Shown in pieces: positions 31,918-38,954 of a stretch of 40,312 bases of DNA. The translations under genes were made by a program, and so were the position numbers. The notes under the pieces are model-generated. The model was not told the DNA's origin, made no database searches, and saw nothing but the letters and a program-made list of their open reading frames with translations. Position 1 is the stretch's first letter. Each line of letters starts with the position of its first letter. The stretch comes from Pseudomonadota bacterium (lineage in GTDB: Bacteria; Pseudomonadota; Gammaproteobacteria; Steroidobacterales; Steroidobacteraceae). Where the stretch lies: positions 1 to 40,312 of the forward strand of contig JAJZDX010000038.1 of NCBI GenBank assembly GCA_021805865.1, written 5' to 3'.

Positions 31918-32494
31918 GGCCTTGCGCCTCCAATAGTCTGTTCTGCGGGTTTTCGGTTTCTAGCGCGCGCGCGGGTACGGTCGGCGCGGGTGTGCCGTTG
32001 TTCACTTGCTGCGGGCCGTGCGCAACGTTCGCCTGCCGGATGAACGTCGGATTCGGCGGGTTCTTCAGCAGCGCCAAGGTTTCGAGGGTCGAGCGGCATT
32101 GATTCTGCGCCCGCAGCGCCAAGCGCATGTACCGGTCCGCCGCATCCAGGTACTCGCCCATGTTCAGGCCCGCTCTGCGTGCGAGCTCATGGAACAGCGC
32201 TTGCAATGTATGCGCTTGTGCGAAAAGCATTTCCTCGGCCCCCCGCATATCGCCACGTACAACGGCTTTGCTCTGTGACGCAAGTTCCTCCGCGAGAGCG
32301 GTAAAGTCCAAGTCCCCGAGCTGCGGCTTGGCATAACTGGCCGTCGTGACCGCTGCCCGCACATTGGCGCGCAAAGCAACCCGTGCGAGCATAGTGGCGC
32401 GGTCCGCGCCGGGTGATTTTTGGACACTGAGCGTATTGTTCGGCGGGGTCGTGGGTTTGGGCGGTGCCTTCGCTGGCGGTTTCTTGCGGCTCAT
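31814..32494 (-). CDS. conserved island/phage protein of unknown function
   Basis: A 226-residue protein. A Pro/Lys-rich N-terminal tail (1-25) leads to a mostly helical core (about 30-145) with MLFAQAHTLQALFHELARRA and ADRYMRLALRAQNQCRSTLE, then NPTFIRQANVAHGPQQVNN, a motif that recurs in phage and island proteins, and a disordered C-terminus. No enzymatic motif is visible. GAGGGG lies 8 bases before the ATG, which overlaps the stop of the previous gene (ATGA, 32491-32494), so translation is coupled. It may assist replication or DNA handling with the primase; that is inference. Confidence 0.75.
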   Translation of the reverse strand: MSRKKPPAKAPPKPTTPPNNTLSVQKSPGADRATMLARVALRANVRAAVTTASYAKPQLGDLDFTALAEELASQSKAVVRGDMRGAEEMLFAQAHTLQALFHELARRAGLNMGEYLDAADRYMRLALRAQNQCRSTLETLALLKNPPNPTFIRQANVAHGPQQVNNGTPAPTVPARALETENPQNRLLEAQGHDDRLDTLTPSTASGADPAMATLGAVDGTKDGSR

Positions 32495-32997
32495 GACGGC
32501 AGCCCCTCGGCGGACTGGCGCAGCCGCTCATTGAACATCGCCACTCCGGGCCACAATGCCGCCGGGATGTGCGCCTCGCCGGTGACGATGCCCCCGGTAG
32601 CGGTGCGCAGGCCCAGCAGGACCGACACGGGCCCGCTCGCCGGGGCGGTGAGCGATGCGTTCGCCACGTCGAAGCTATACCGCAGCGCCGGGTCCGCTTG
32701 CAGGCGCGCTATGACGCGCTGGCGGCGGCGTTCCAGTTCGCGGGCAGCAGGTGCCGCCGGTTGCCAATCAGCGGCGCAGCCGTCCGCATACGCGCCCCAG
32801 GTCTCGGTACGGTGTTTGACGCACCAGCCGTCCGGGGTCTGCCCGGGTTTCGCCCGGAAGTGCAGGCACGTGGCACACGCGCCGGTCGGGGTGGTGACGG
32901 TCGCCGGGGTGATCGGTCTCTCAGGCGGTGCGGCCTCGGCTTTCGTGGAGGATTGCCGCCCAGCAGCGGCCCTTGCGAGTCTCATCAGTTCAGACAT
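32491..32997 (-). CDS. Cys-cluster (zinc-ribbon-like) island protein
   Basis: A 168-residue protein. The centre holds C-A-T-C, then GWCVKHRTETWGAYADGC, a four-Cys arrangement that probably binds zinc, as in small phage-borne finger proteins. The C-terminal half has no recognised motif. The start at 32997 has GGAGG about 5 bases upstream; an ATG 15 bases earlier lacks a site. It lies 66 bp after the primase gene and overlaps the next gene by ATGA, in the replication operon of the element. Confidence 0.75.
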   Translation of the reverse strand: MSELMRLARAAAGRQSSTKAEAAPPERPITPATVTTPTGACATCLHFRAKPGQTPDGWCVKHRTETWGAYADGCAADWQPAAPAARELERRRQRVIARLQADPALRYSFDVANASLTAPASGPVSVLLGLRTATGGIVTGEAHIPAALWPGVAMFNERLRQSAEGLPS

Positions 32998-33063
32998 AGC
33001 CCCTCCGTTCAATCATGCGACGTGCGACCAAAGCGATATAAGCGACCAAAGTCCGGGGCTTGC

Positions 33064-35319
33064 TCATTCCGCACCCCCTTTTATCGCTTTCGTCGCTTTT
33101 GTCGCAGCTCGCCATACCTCGGAAGGTCGCCCGCCGGTCTGTTCCTCAGCCTTGCGCGCGAGTCCGCGCGATACCAGCAGGTCGAGTGCAGCGGTGACGC
33201 GCTCCGCCCTCTGATGTCGTTTGAACAGGTCGCGTATCGCTGTGCGCGTCAGTCCCTCATCGCCGGCCCGGCGCAATGCCGCCAGCAGGTCATCGGCCAC
33301 CGGATCGCCAAGGGAGTCTCCGAAGATGTACGCGGCGGATGCTTGGACGTACTCGATAACCGCTAGTGCTGCCAGCAGGTGCGGTGCGTCGATCACGGCG
33401 GAACAGTCGCCCAGGGCGTAGATCAGCGCCAGCCGCAATGTCTGCGCCTCCGAGCGGGCCGTGACAGCGCCCAGCAATCCGGGGCGCGGTTGCGACAGCT
33501 CGGCGTATAACCCCGCCCAGATCGTTCTCGCGGCCTCCGTCATGCGAACCCATTGCAGCGTGCGGGCGTGCTCTATCGCCCGGTTGAGTCTCAATGTCAC
33601 GTCCACCAGGGCATCGGGGTCTATCAGATCGCCGCCAAAGGGCAGCAGCTTCGACCGTCTCGCCAGTCCGAACAGAAACCGATTCGCAAAGCCGTTCGCT
33701 GTGTCGGTTGCGGTCAGCTCGGCGCGCAGCTCGGGAATGGTGATGTGCCCGATGATGCAGATGTGCGCGCCCGTCGCCACTACGGGATCGTTTTTCGTCA
33801 AGGTCATCATGCAGCCGGTATCCCATGCGCTGCGCACAGTAGGAGAGAGGGTGTTGCCGCTGCGCGCCGTCTGCCGTAGGGCTTGCGCAAATTCCGATTC
33901 CACGACCAGCAGCCGCTTATCGGTCACGCCAGGATCGGCCAGCACGGTCTCGGTGCGCTGGGCTTTCTTGTCGTACTGTTCTTCCTCTCGCGCGTCTCGG
34001 ACGTGGTACTTGAGCCCTTCGCCGCTCGATAGCCCCTCCACAGCGCGGGGCCAATCGTTCGTACCGCTCAAAATCTGCCGCACGCGCCCCCAGGACGTGC
34101 CCTTACGCGCCTTCGATGACTCCCCGACGATGACCGCATACAGCGCGCCGTGGTGCTCATCGCCTTCCACCTTGACGTGCGGGCCACGTCCTACGGTTGC
34201 GCCGAACGCGACCAGGGTTTGCAGCAGAATCGCCGCCGGGTCCGCTTCGGTCTGCGGCTCGATCAGGTCCACGATCTCCCCGATGATGCCGTGGTATGCC
34301 TCCTTGGCGAGCGAGTCAGGCCACGGTGCGGGGTCTGTAGGATTGGCCTCTGCGTTCGCTTGAACAGAGTCCGCCTCGGGACCAGGCTCGCGCGCCGCCT
34401 CGATACCGGCCCGCACAGCGTCCAGCCCCTCGGCCCGGTGAACGTCGTTCCAATCAGTGCCATCCTTGGGCGGAATCGCCACCAGTCCCCCAACCGCACG
34501 CGCCGATTCCATCGCCGCACGTTGGCCGGTGACGCTCGCGTCATTGTCGCCGCACAGGACGATGCGAGCCTCGGGAAACTTCGCTCTCAGCGCCTCGGCA
34601 ACGGCGCGCAGATTCCCGGCACTGAACGCAACCGCAACAGCGTGCCCGGTAGCCTCATGCACGCTCGCGCCGGTCGCGTATCCCTCGCAGATGCACAGCA
34701 GGCCGTCCGGCTTTCCGATAGCGAAATAACAGCCCTTCACGCGCCCGCCGGGGAGGAATTTCTTTTCGCCGTCCGGGGTGATGCGCTGAAGGTTTACGAT
34801 CTCGCCGCCGCTCGCCATCGGCACCAGCAGCTCATCGCCGCTCGCGCGCAGGCCGTAGGACTTCACACCTTTGCGTAACCGATAGGGGTGATTGTCCGGT
34901 GTCGGTGTCGAGTCGTGCCAGATCCGTTGCGCCCAGTCCGCCGTGCTGCGCTGGCGCTCGGCCTCATCCGCTTGGCGCTGCCGGCGCATTGCTTCCATGC
35001 GGCCCCTGTGCGCGCGGAATTCCTCCGTGGTGAACTTGCGGTCCGTTCTAGCGTGCCAGGTCTGTTTAACCCCGGAGCGCCAGCAGCCGAACATCCCCGC
35101 CGGCACGCCATCTAGGTGCAATCGGTAGTAACCAGCATCATCACCACGGTGGCCATCGGATGCGAAACGGTGCAGCGTGCCGTCCGCCTCGATTGCTTCC
35201 GGTGGTGTCAGTCCAGCCGCTGCAATCGCTGCACGGAATCGGTCGATCACGTCGTGCTCGGCGGTCGGGAGTGGTCGGCCATTCACCGGGCCGGTGCAGG
35301 TTTCCATGCCCGTGCTCAT
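33064..35319 (-). CDS. Toprim-domain primase/helicase of the integrative element
   Basis: A 751-residue replication protein. The N-terminal part (about 20-150) reads like a P4-type primase region (MFGCWRSGVKQTWHAR). A Toprim domain follows at about 200-300, with LLCICEGYATGASVHEATG and IVLCGDND as its acidic motifs. The C-terminal half is of the DUF3987/helicase type, with a P-loop-like segment VGESSKARKGTS and LLVVESEFAQAL. It would prime and perhaps unwind DNA at the element's own origin after excision. The ATG at 35319 overlaps the stop of the AlpA-like gene (ATGA), so the two are translated together. The final 70 residues look like a winged helix (EGLTRTAIRDLFKRHQRAER). Confidence 0.87.
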   Translation of the reverse strand: MSTGMETCTGPVNGRPLPTAEHDVIDRFRAAIAAAGLTPPEAIEADGTLHRFASDGHRGDDAGYYRLHLDGVPAGMFGCWRSGVKQTWHARTDRKFTTEEFRAHRGRMEAMRRQRQADEAERQRSTADWAQRIWHDSTPTPDNHPYRLRKGVKSYGLRASGDELLVPMASGGEIVNLQRITPDGEKKFLPGGRVKGCYFAIGKPDGLLCICEGYATGASVHEATGHAVAVAFSAGNLRAVAEALRAKFPEARIVLCGDNDASVTGQRAAMESARAVGGLVAIPPKDGTDWNDVHRAEGLDAVRAGIEAAREPGPEADSVQANAEANPTDPAPWPDSLAKEAYHGIIGEIVDLIEPQTEADPAAILLQTLVAFGATVGRGPHVKVEGDEHHGALYAVIVGESSKARKGTSWGRVRQILSGTNDWPRAVEGLSSGEGLKYHVRDAREEEQYDKKAQRTETVLADPGVTDKRLLVVESEFAQALRQTARSGNTLSPTVRSAWDTGCMMTLTKNDPVVATGAHICIIGHITIPELRAELTATDTANGFANRFLFGLARRSKLLPFGGDLIDPDALVDVTLRLNRAIEHARTLQWVRMTEAARTIWAGLYAELSQPRPGLLGAVTARSEAQTLRLALIYALGDCSAVIDAPHLLAALAVIEYVQASAAYIFGDSLGDPVADDLLAALRRAGDEGLTRTAIRDLFKRHQRAERVTAALDLLVSRGLARKAEEQTGGRPSEVWRAATKATKAIKGGAE

Positions 35320-35555
35320 GCCGCATCCCCGGTGGTGTCATGGGCCGGCTGGGTCCATTCCTCGCCGCGAGCGCGGGCAGCTAGATAGTCGGACAGCTCG
35401 GCGGTCAGGACTCCGCTCGCGCGCCCGCCGGGGGTGAATTTGATGATTCGGGGGAACTGTCGGCGCCGCTCAAGCCGATAGATGCTCGGCAGGCTCATGC
35501 CCGTCAGGTCGGGCAGGCGGTGCGTCCGGGTAAAGCCTTGGGGTCTCGAAAGCAT
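35316..35555 (-). CDS. AlpA-like helix-turn-helix regulator
   Basis: A 79-residue protein of the AlpA/excisionase-like winged-helix type: RLPDLTGMSLPSIYRLERRR, then FPRIIKFTPGGRASGVL. AlpA proteins bind DNA near integrase and replication genes of P4-like elements and activate excision or the operon. The start at 35555 is chosen because GGAGA lies about 7 bases upstream; an ATG 12 bases earlier lacks it. First gene of the leftward operon, ahead of the primase. A strong promoter (35586-35613) and three phased palindromes (35617-35675) lie just upstream. Confidence 0.85.
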   Translation of the reverse strand: MLSRPQGFTRTHRLPDLTGMSLPSIYRLERRRQFPRIIKFTPGGRASGVLTAELSDYLAARARGEEWTQPAHDTTGDAA

Positions 35556-35585
35556 GACGGTCTCCAAAAGGATGTGCCGTCAGGA

Positions 35586-35613
35586 ATCATAGGGACACGT
35601 CGCCCCGTGTAAA
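35586..35613 (-). promoter_or_regulatory. sigma-70 promoter of the AlpA-primase operon
   Basis: TTTACA (35613-35608) and TATGAT (35591-35586) are each 5/6 matches, with a 16-bp spacer. The start of transcription would be near 35,579, leaving a leader of about 24 bases. The nearest of the three palindromes ends three bases from the -35 box. Confidence 0.7.
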
Positions 35614-35616
35614 TCA

Positions 35617-35675
35617 AGTCTCCCTAGGAGACTGCCCAGTCTCCGCAGGAGACTCCCCAGTCTCCCCGGGAGACT
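35617..35675. repeat. three 17-bp palindromes with an exact 21-bp period
   Basis: AGTCTCC and GGAGACT flank three central bases (CTA, GCA, CCG) in three units at 35617-35633, 35638-35654 and 35659-35675. The arms are identical in all three; only the centres and the 4-base gaps (GCCC, CCCC) differ. A 21-bp period is two turns of the helix, so bound proteins would sit on one face. The array lies between the promoter of the AlpA-like gene and the stop codon of the next gene. It may be an operator or the iterons of the element's replication origin. Confidence 0.92.
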
Positions 35676-35678
35676 GGG

Positions 35679-36638
35679 TTATGCTTCGGCCTTTCCTTCG
35701 GCGTCGCGCCCCTCGGCAAGCCACGTTGCCACGGTCGACGGCTTGAACGGTCGACTGCCATTCGACAGTTTTATAGACTCAAGTGAGTCCGCGTACTTCT
35801 GATAGACAACGGACTTGGTGCGGTATTTCGCGTAGTCGCCTTCCTCATTCCACCATTTCAGCACCTGCGCCTTCGCCTTCCGGAATTCCTTGTACTTTGC
35901 TCCGTTCGCGTTTTGCGACTTGAGCTTGCGTTCAGCTCTCTGCGCTTCCTCGGATGCGCTTTGGCTGTCCTTCGTGGCCTTGGCGTGCTCGGCGCGCAAT
36001 TCGGCCATAGCGCGCCGGTTCTTTGCCTCGCTCGCCGCATAGCAGGCGGTACCGATAATGTCAGGATAATTGGGCGGACGTTGCGGCGGCATTTCGAGAG
36101 TTTCGAGAAAATTCGTTTGTGCTGCCTGCACAAACAGAGACACCGCCAAAATCGCGTAGAGCATCGCATCATCTGCATCTGGGCCAAGTTCTTCGTCTAC
36201 GACGTCAGAAACAGGCAGCTCACTCGCGCAGTAGTCCATGTACTGCAATGCACCGTTCAATACGAAGCGAGCAAGTACGTATTCCGGTCCGTTCGGTCCC
36301 TGGATAATCAGCTCATCAACGTTACCAATCCAATCGAACGTCTGTTCTATCTGGAAAGCCGCCTTGCGGATCATGTCATCGTTGAGTCCATTTAGGATGT
36401 CCAGAGCATCCCTACAAGCGTATGACGCTGAATCGTCGCTTAGGTGACGGGGTATTTCGGCAATGGATTTGGGCCAATTCGTTGGGCAAATTGTGGGAAT
36501 CGGGGCAGATGATCCGAATACTTCGTTTGCAATCTGATTAGAGTCTCCGACCTCATGCACACCATCCAATCTTGGGTCATCACATAGGCGCGCGTACTCT
36601 CGCCGCGCGGCCTCCCATTCGTTGTGATCGGTGCCCAT
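35679..36638 (-). CDS. protein of unknown function (319 aa), possible island cargo
   Basis: A 319-residue protein with no family that I recognise. The N-terminal two thirds are acidic and mixed helical (DDMIRKAAFQIEQTFDWIGN; DDAMLYAILAVSLFVQAAQ), with no membrane segment long enough to be sure. A charged coiled coil spans about 205-260 (AKNRRAMAELRAEHAKATKD onward), and the end (SRPFKPSTVATWLAEGRDAE) may be a small DNA-binding helix. AGGAGG 4 bases before the ATG fixes the start. GC content is lower than in the neighbouring genes. It lies between integrase and replication operon, a place where such elements often hold cargo. Enzyme motifs are absent. Confidence 0.75.
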   Translation of the reverse strand: MGTDHNEWEAARREYARLCDDPRLDGVHEVGDSNQIANEVFGSSAPIPTICPTNWPKSIAEIPRHLSDDSASYACRDALDILNGLNDDMIRKAAFQIEQTFDWIGNVDELIIQGPNGPEYVLARFVLNGALQYMDYCASELPVSDVVDEELGPDADDAMLYAILAVSLFVQAAQTNFLETLEMPPQRPPNYPDIIGTACYAASEAKNRRAMAELRAEHAKATKDSQSASEEAQRAERKLKSQNANGAKYKEFRKAKAQVLKWWNEEGDYAKYRTKSVVYQKYADSLESIKLSNGSRPFKPSTVATWLAEGRDAEGKAEA

Positions 36639-36672
36639 GCGTGCCTCCTAACAGGCGCTATCACTCTAAAAT

Positions 36673-36742
36673 CCGCCACGGCAGGAAGGTGATAGGAACC
36701 TCTTTTCCCGCCCAGGGATCAGCCGGGCGGTAGCCGTGGCGG
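36673..36742. repeat. nested inverted repeats between integrase and the 319-aa gene
   Basis: Outer arms CCGCCACGGC (36673-36682) and GCCGTGGCGG (36733-36742) are perfect over 10 bp; inside them CCGCCC (36708-36713) pairs with GGGCGG (36725-36730). A transcript from either strand could fold into a long hairpin. No T-run makes it a standard terminator. Confidence 0.5.
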
Positions 36743-36754
36743 GGTCTCGAAACC

Positions 36755-38008
36755 CTATGCGGGCGTCCTGAACGGTATGACGTTGGTTTTCGGCTCGGCC
36801 TCGCGCAGCTCCGTCAGCCAGTGCGCCCATCGCTGCATCATGGCGCGGCGTTGCGGCTCGAAGGTCGCGCGGTCATAGGCTTCGCCGTACTTGTCAGCGG
36901 TCAGATGCGATAGCTGATACTCGATCAGCTCATCGGCAAACCCCAAGGTTTGCTTCAGATTCGTCTTGGCGGTCGCGCGGAAACCGTGCCCGCTCATGAC
37001 TTCCTTCGGGATACCGAGCGCGCGCAGTGCGCTCAAGATCGCGTTATCGGACATAGGGCGGTCTCTGCCGCGCGCCGATGGGAACAGGTACTCGCCGTTG
37101 CCGGTGTGCGCTTGCAGCTCGCGCAGTACCTCGATTGATTGTGATGCGAGGGGAACATGGGCCATGCGGACGCGGCCCGCCTCGATGTGTTTGCGCCGTT
37201 GCTTCGATACCGGGTACACCCATTCGGCCCGCTCGAAGTCCACTTGCGACCATTTGGCGTGACGCAGCTCGCCGGGGCGCACAAACAGCAGTGGTGCGAG
37301 TTTCAATGCGGCGCGCACGGCGGGCGTTCCCTGATATGCCCAGATGCCGCGCAGCAGGTCCGCAAGTTTCGCCGGTTCGGTGATCGCCGCGCGGTGGCGG
37401 GTGACATGCTCGGGCATCAGTTCGCGCAGCAGCACCAATGCGGCATCGGCGGCGTCATAGTGAATGTCGAGCAGTGCCCGACCATAGCGGACAACGGCAC
37501 GGATCAGCCGGAACATGCGCCATGCGGTCTCAATCGAGCCTTTCTCGGCGCAGGGCAGTACGGCGGTGACGATCTCGCGGGCGGTCAGGTCGGCCAGCGG
37601 TCGCGCGCCGATCGCACGGTTTGCCTTGCCGATCAGCCGTTCATTGCGCGTGCGGTTGCCCTCGGCCCATACCTGCCGCGCCATCCACCGCTGTGCAACA
37701 TCCTCGAAGGTGCCCGATGTGATCTCGCGGCGGCGCAGGGCGTCCAGCCGGCGGTCGGTGATGGGGTCAGATGGGGCAGGGCTGGCGAGTTTCGCGCGCT
37801 CCTTGCCGGCCAGATCGCGCGCAGCAGCAAGCCCTACGGCGGGGTACTTCCCTAGGCTCATCCTGCGGGTCTTACCGTCGAGCGTGTAGCGCAGCAGCCA
37901 GTACTTGCGGCCCCAGGGTTCGACCGCCAGGAACAGCCCCTCGGCGTCGTGGAGCGTGTATCGCTTCGCCTTGGACTTGGCAGCCCTGATTTTGGCGTCG
38001 TTCAGCAT
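36755..38008 (-). CDS. P4-type tyrosine recombinase (integrase)
   Basis: A 417-residue integrase. The N-terminal arm-binding domain (DUF4102-like) reads LNDAKIRAAKSKAKRYTLHD and YPAVGLAAARDLAG. The catalytic domain has R244 (VRPGELR), H341-x2-R344 (GHGFRAT), H368 (LSHL) and nucleophile Y378 (EAYDR), followed by RRAMMQRWAHWL. All catalytic residues are present. AGGAGA lies 8 bases before the ATG. It is 206 bp from the 3' end of the initiator tRNA, with arm-type repeats between, so the tRNA end is its attachment site. Transcription runs away from the tRNA into the element. Confidence 0.95.
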   Translation of the reverse strand: MLNDAKIRAAKSKAKRYTLHDAEGLFLAVEPWGRKYWLLRYTLDGKTRRMSLGKYPAVGLAAARDLAGKERAKLASPAPSDPITDRRLDALRRREITSGTFEDVAQRWMARQVWAEGNRTRNERLIGKANRAIGARPLADLTAREIVTAVLPCAEKGSIETAWRMFRLIRAVVRYGRALLDIHYDAADAALVLLRELMPEHVTRHRAAITEPAKLADLLRGIWAYQGTPAVRAALKLAPLLFVRPGELRHAKWSQVDFERAEWVYPVSKQRRKHIEAGRVRMAHVPLASQSIEVLRELQAHTGNGEYLFPSARGRDRPMSDNAILSALRALGIPKEVMSGHGFRATAKTNLKQTLGFADELIEYQLSHLTADKYGEAYDRATFEPQRRAMMQRWAHWLTELREAEPKTNVIPFRTPA

Positions 38009-38038
38009 GCGGCGGTCTCCTATCGACCTAACCGCCCT

Positions 38039-38095
38039 TGTGACCAGTGCCCGGCTTGCGACCGGATTTTGTGTCCACTCTCGGGCGGGTGCCTA
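38039..38095. repeat. right arm-type repeat block of the integrative element
   Basis: TGTGACCA (38039-38046), TTGCGACCGGATTTTGTG (38056-38073) and TGTGTCCA (38070-38077), ending GGTGCCTA, mirror the block at 31490-31543 in the same orientation; the 18-base core is identical. They lie between the integrase start and the tRNA. Confidence 0.6.
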
Positions 38096-38154
38096 GCTGC
38101 CCGTCATGATACACCCTGAAATGTCGCTATACGCCTAAGTGCCTGATTTCTGGC

Positions 38155-38182
38155 ACAAAAAACCCCGCACGGTGGCGGGGTT
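38155..38182 (-). terminator. intrinsic terminator downstream of tRNA-fMet
   Basis: CCCCGC (38163-38168) and GCGGGG (38175-38180) pair around 6 bases. On the minus strand the stem is followed by TTTTTTG, a textbook terminator for the tRNA transcript. It lies on the element side of the att site, so the mobile element supplies it. Confidence 0.85.
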
Positions 38183-38214
38183 GATACGTCTCGAAATGTC
38201 CTGAAACGTGAATT

Positions 38215-38233
38215 TGGTAGCGGGGGCAGGATT
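38215..38233. repeat. att core inside the tRNA-fMet 3' end
   Basis: TGGTAGCGGGGGCAGGATT, 19 bp, is repeated exactly at 29864-29882, over 15 bp at 31427-31441, and with two mismatches at 27498-27516. Confidence 0.85.
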
Positions 38234-38291
38234 TGAACCTGCGACCTTCGGGTTATGAGCCCGACGAGCTGCCAGACTGCTCCACCCCGCA
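38215..38291 (-). tRNA. initiator tRNA-Met (CAT anticodon)
   Basis: A 77-base gene including encoded CCA. Acceptor arms TGCGGGG and CCCCGCT leave positions 1 and 72 unpaired (U-U), and the anticodon stem TCGGG/CCCGA around CTCATAA has the three G-C pairs typical of initiators. The T arm is GCAGG-TTCAAAT-CCTGC. Together this marks tRNA-fMet rather than an elongator. The last 19 bases are the att core of the integrative element, so integration keeps the gene whole. Confidence 0.95.
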
Positions 38292-38305
38292 CCAGGAGGG
38301 GGCGC

Positions 38306-38334
38306 ATTGTACGGGCCGGAGATCGATCCGGCAA
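38306..38334 (-). promoter_or_regulatory. promoter of the initiator tRNA gene
   Basis: TTGCCG (38334-38329) and TACAAT (38311-38306) with a 17-bp spacer; the -10 ends 14 bases before the mature 5' end. The stretch 38335-38440 towards the HIT gene holds a possible hairpin (TCCATTCG 38362-38369 with CGAATGGA 38384-38391) and no gene. Confidence 0.55.
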
Positions 38335-38440
38335 GAGATTTTCCGGGCGAGATTGATCGCTTCCATTCGGCTTCGATTTGGGTCGAATGGAGCAGACTTC
38401 GCTGTAATTGTATCGGCTTTGCCGTCTCAGGCAATGGCAC

Positions 38441-38857
38441 TCACTCGAGGGCTGCCCGCAGCCTGGCTGCGAGCTGGGCGCCCGCTTCGGTATCGAGTGG
38501 TCGCATGGGCCAGCCGATACCGAGTCCTTCCGTGCGATTTGGCTTTGGGATGATGTGAAAGTGCACGTGGGCGATGGCCTGGTGAGCGCCGGTGCCGTTG
38601 TTCTCCAGTACGTTGTACTCCCTGACACCGGTGACCGCGATCACCGCGCGGCAGATGCGCGGCAGCACGCGACCCAGAGCGGCGGCGGATTCCTCAGAGA
38701 GCGTATCGAGGGTCTGCGCCGGCTCCTTGGGGATCACCAGGGTGTGACCGTTGCTGAGCGGGTTGATATCGAGGAAGGCGAGGACCCGATCGTCCTCGTA
38801 CACCTTGTGACAGGGAATCTCTCCCCGGATGATCATGCCGAAGACGCTCTCTGACAT
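38441..38857 (-). CDS. HIT-family nucleotide hydrolase (HinT-like)
   Basis: A 138-residue HIT protein. It begins with CIFC-type VFGMIIRGEIP (without the Cys), has YEDDRVLAFLDINPLSNGHT and LVIPK, and ends the core with the histidine triad H-V-H-F-H-I (AHVHFHIIPKP). The middle His is the nucleophile for hydrolysis of AMP-linked substrates such as AMP-lysine or dinucleotides. GAGAGG lies 5 bases before the ATG at 38857. It is transcribed towards the tRNA gene. It is normal backbone and shows that the chromosome resumes right of the tRNA. Confidence 0.93.
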   Translation of the reverse strand: MSESVFGMIIRGEIPCHKVYEDDRVLAFLDINPLSNGHTLVIPKEPAQTLDTLSEESAAALGRVLPRICRAVIAVTGVREYNVLENNGTGAHQAIAHVHFHIIPKPNRTEGLGIGWPMRPLDTEAGAQLAARLRAALE

Positions 38858-38954
38858 GGATGCCTCTCGCCGGCGTGTGGCTCACGCCCAGCACATTGTC
38901 GCTCAAGCGGCCGCGCTACGCGAACCTGAGGCCGAGGGGCTCCCGTCCTGGCCC

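Larger units (their letters stand above)
31427..38233. mobile_element. integrative element inserted at the 3' end of tRNA-fMet
   Basis: The element lies between the att copy at 31427-31441 and the tRNA 3' end at 38215-38233. It has a P4-type integrase next to the tRNA, matching arm-type repeats about 50 bp inside the left end and about 120 bp inside the right end, and a leftward operon of AlpA-like regulator, Toprim primase/helicase and three small proteins. There are no capsid, packaging or conjugation genes, so it is an autonomous-integrase mobile element or a phage-satellite relative that relies on a helper to move. All genes look intact. Confidence 0.8.

Noticed and set aside
35617-35675. 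CRISPR-like repeats
   Set aside because: The units are palindromes only 4 bases apart with no spacer-length sequence and no cas genes in the window.
36272-36286. TACGTA site in the 319-residue gene
   Set aside because: It lies inside a coding sequence, is single, and has no promoter nearby; treated as chance.
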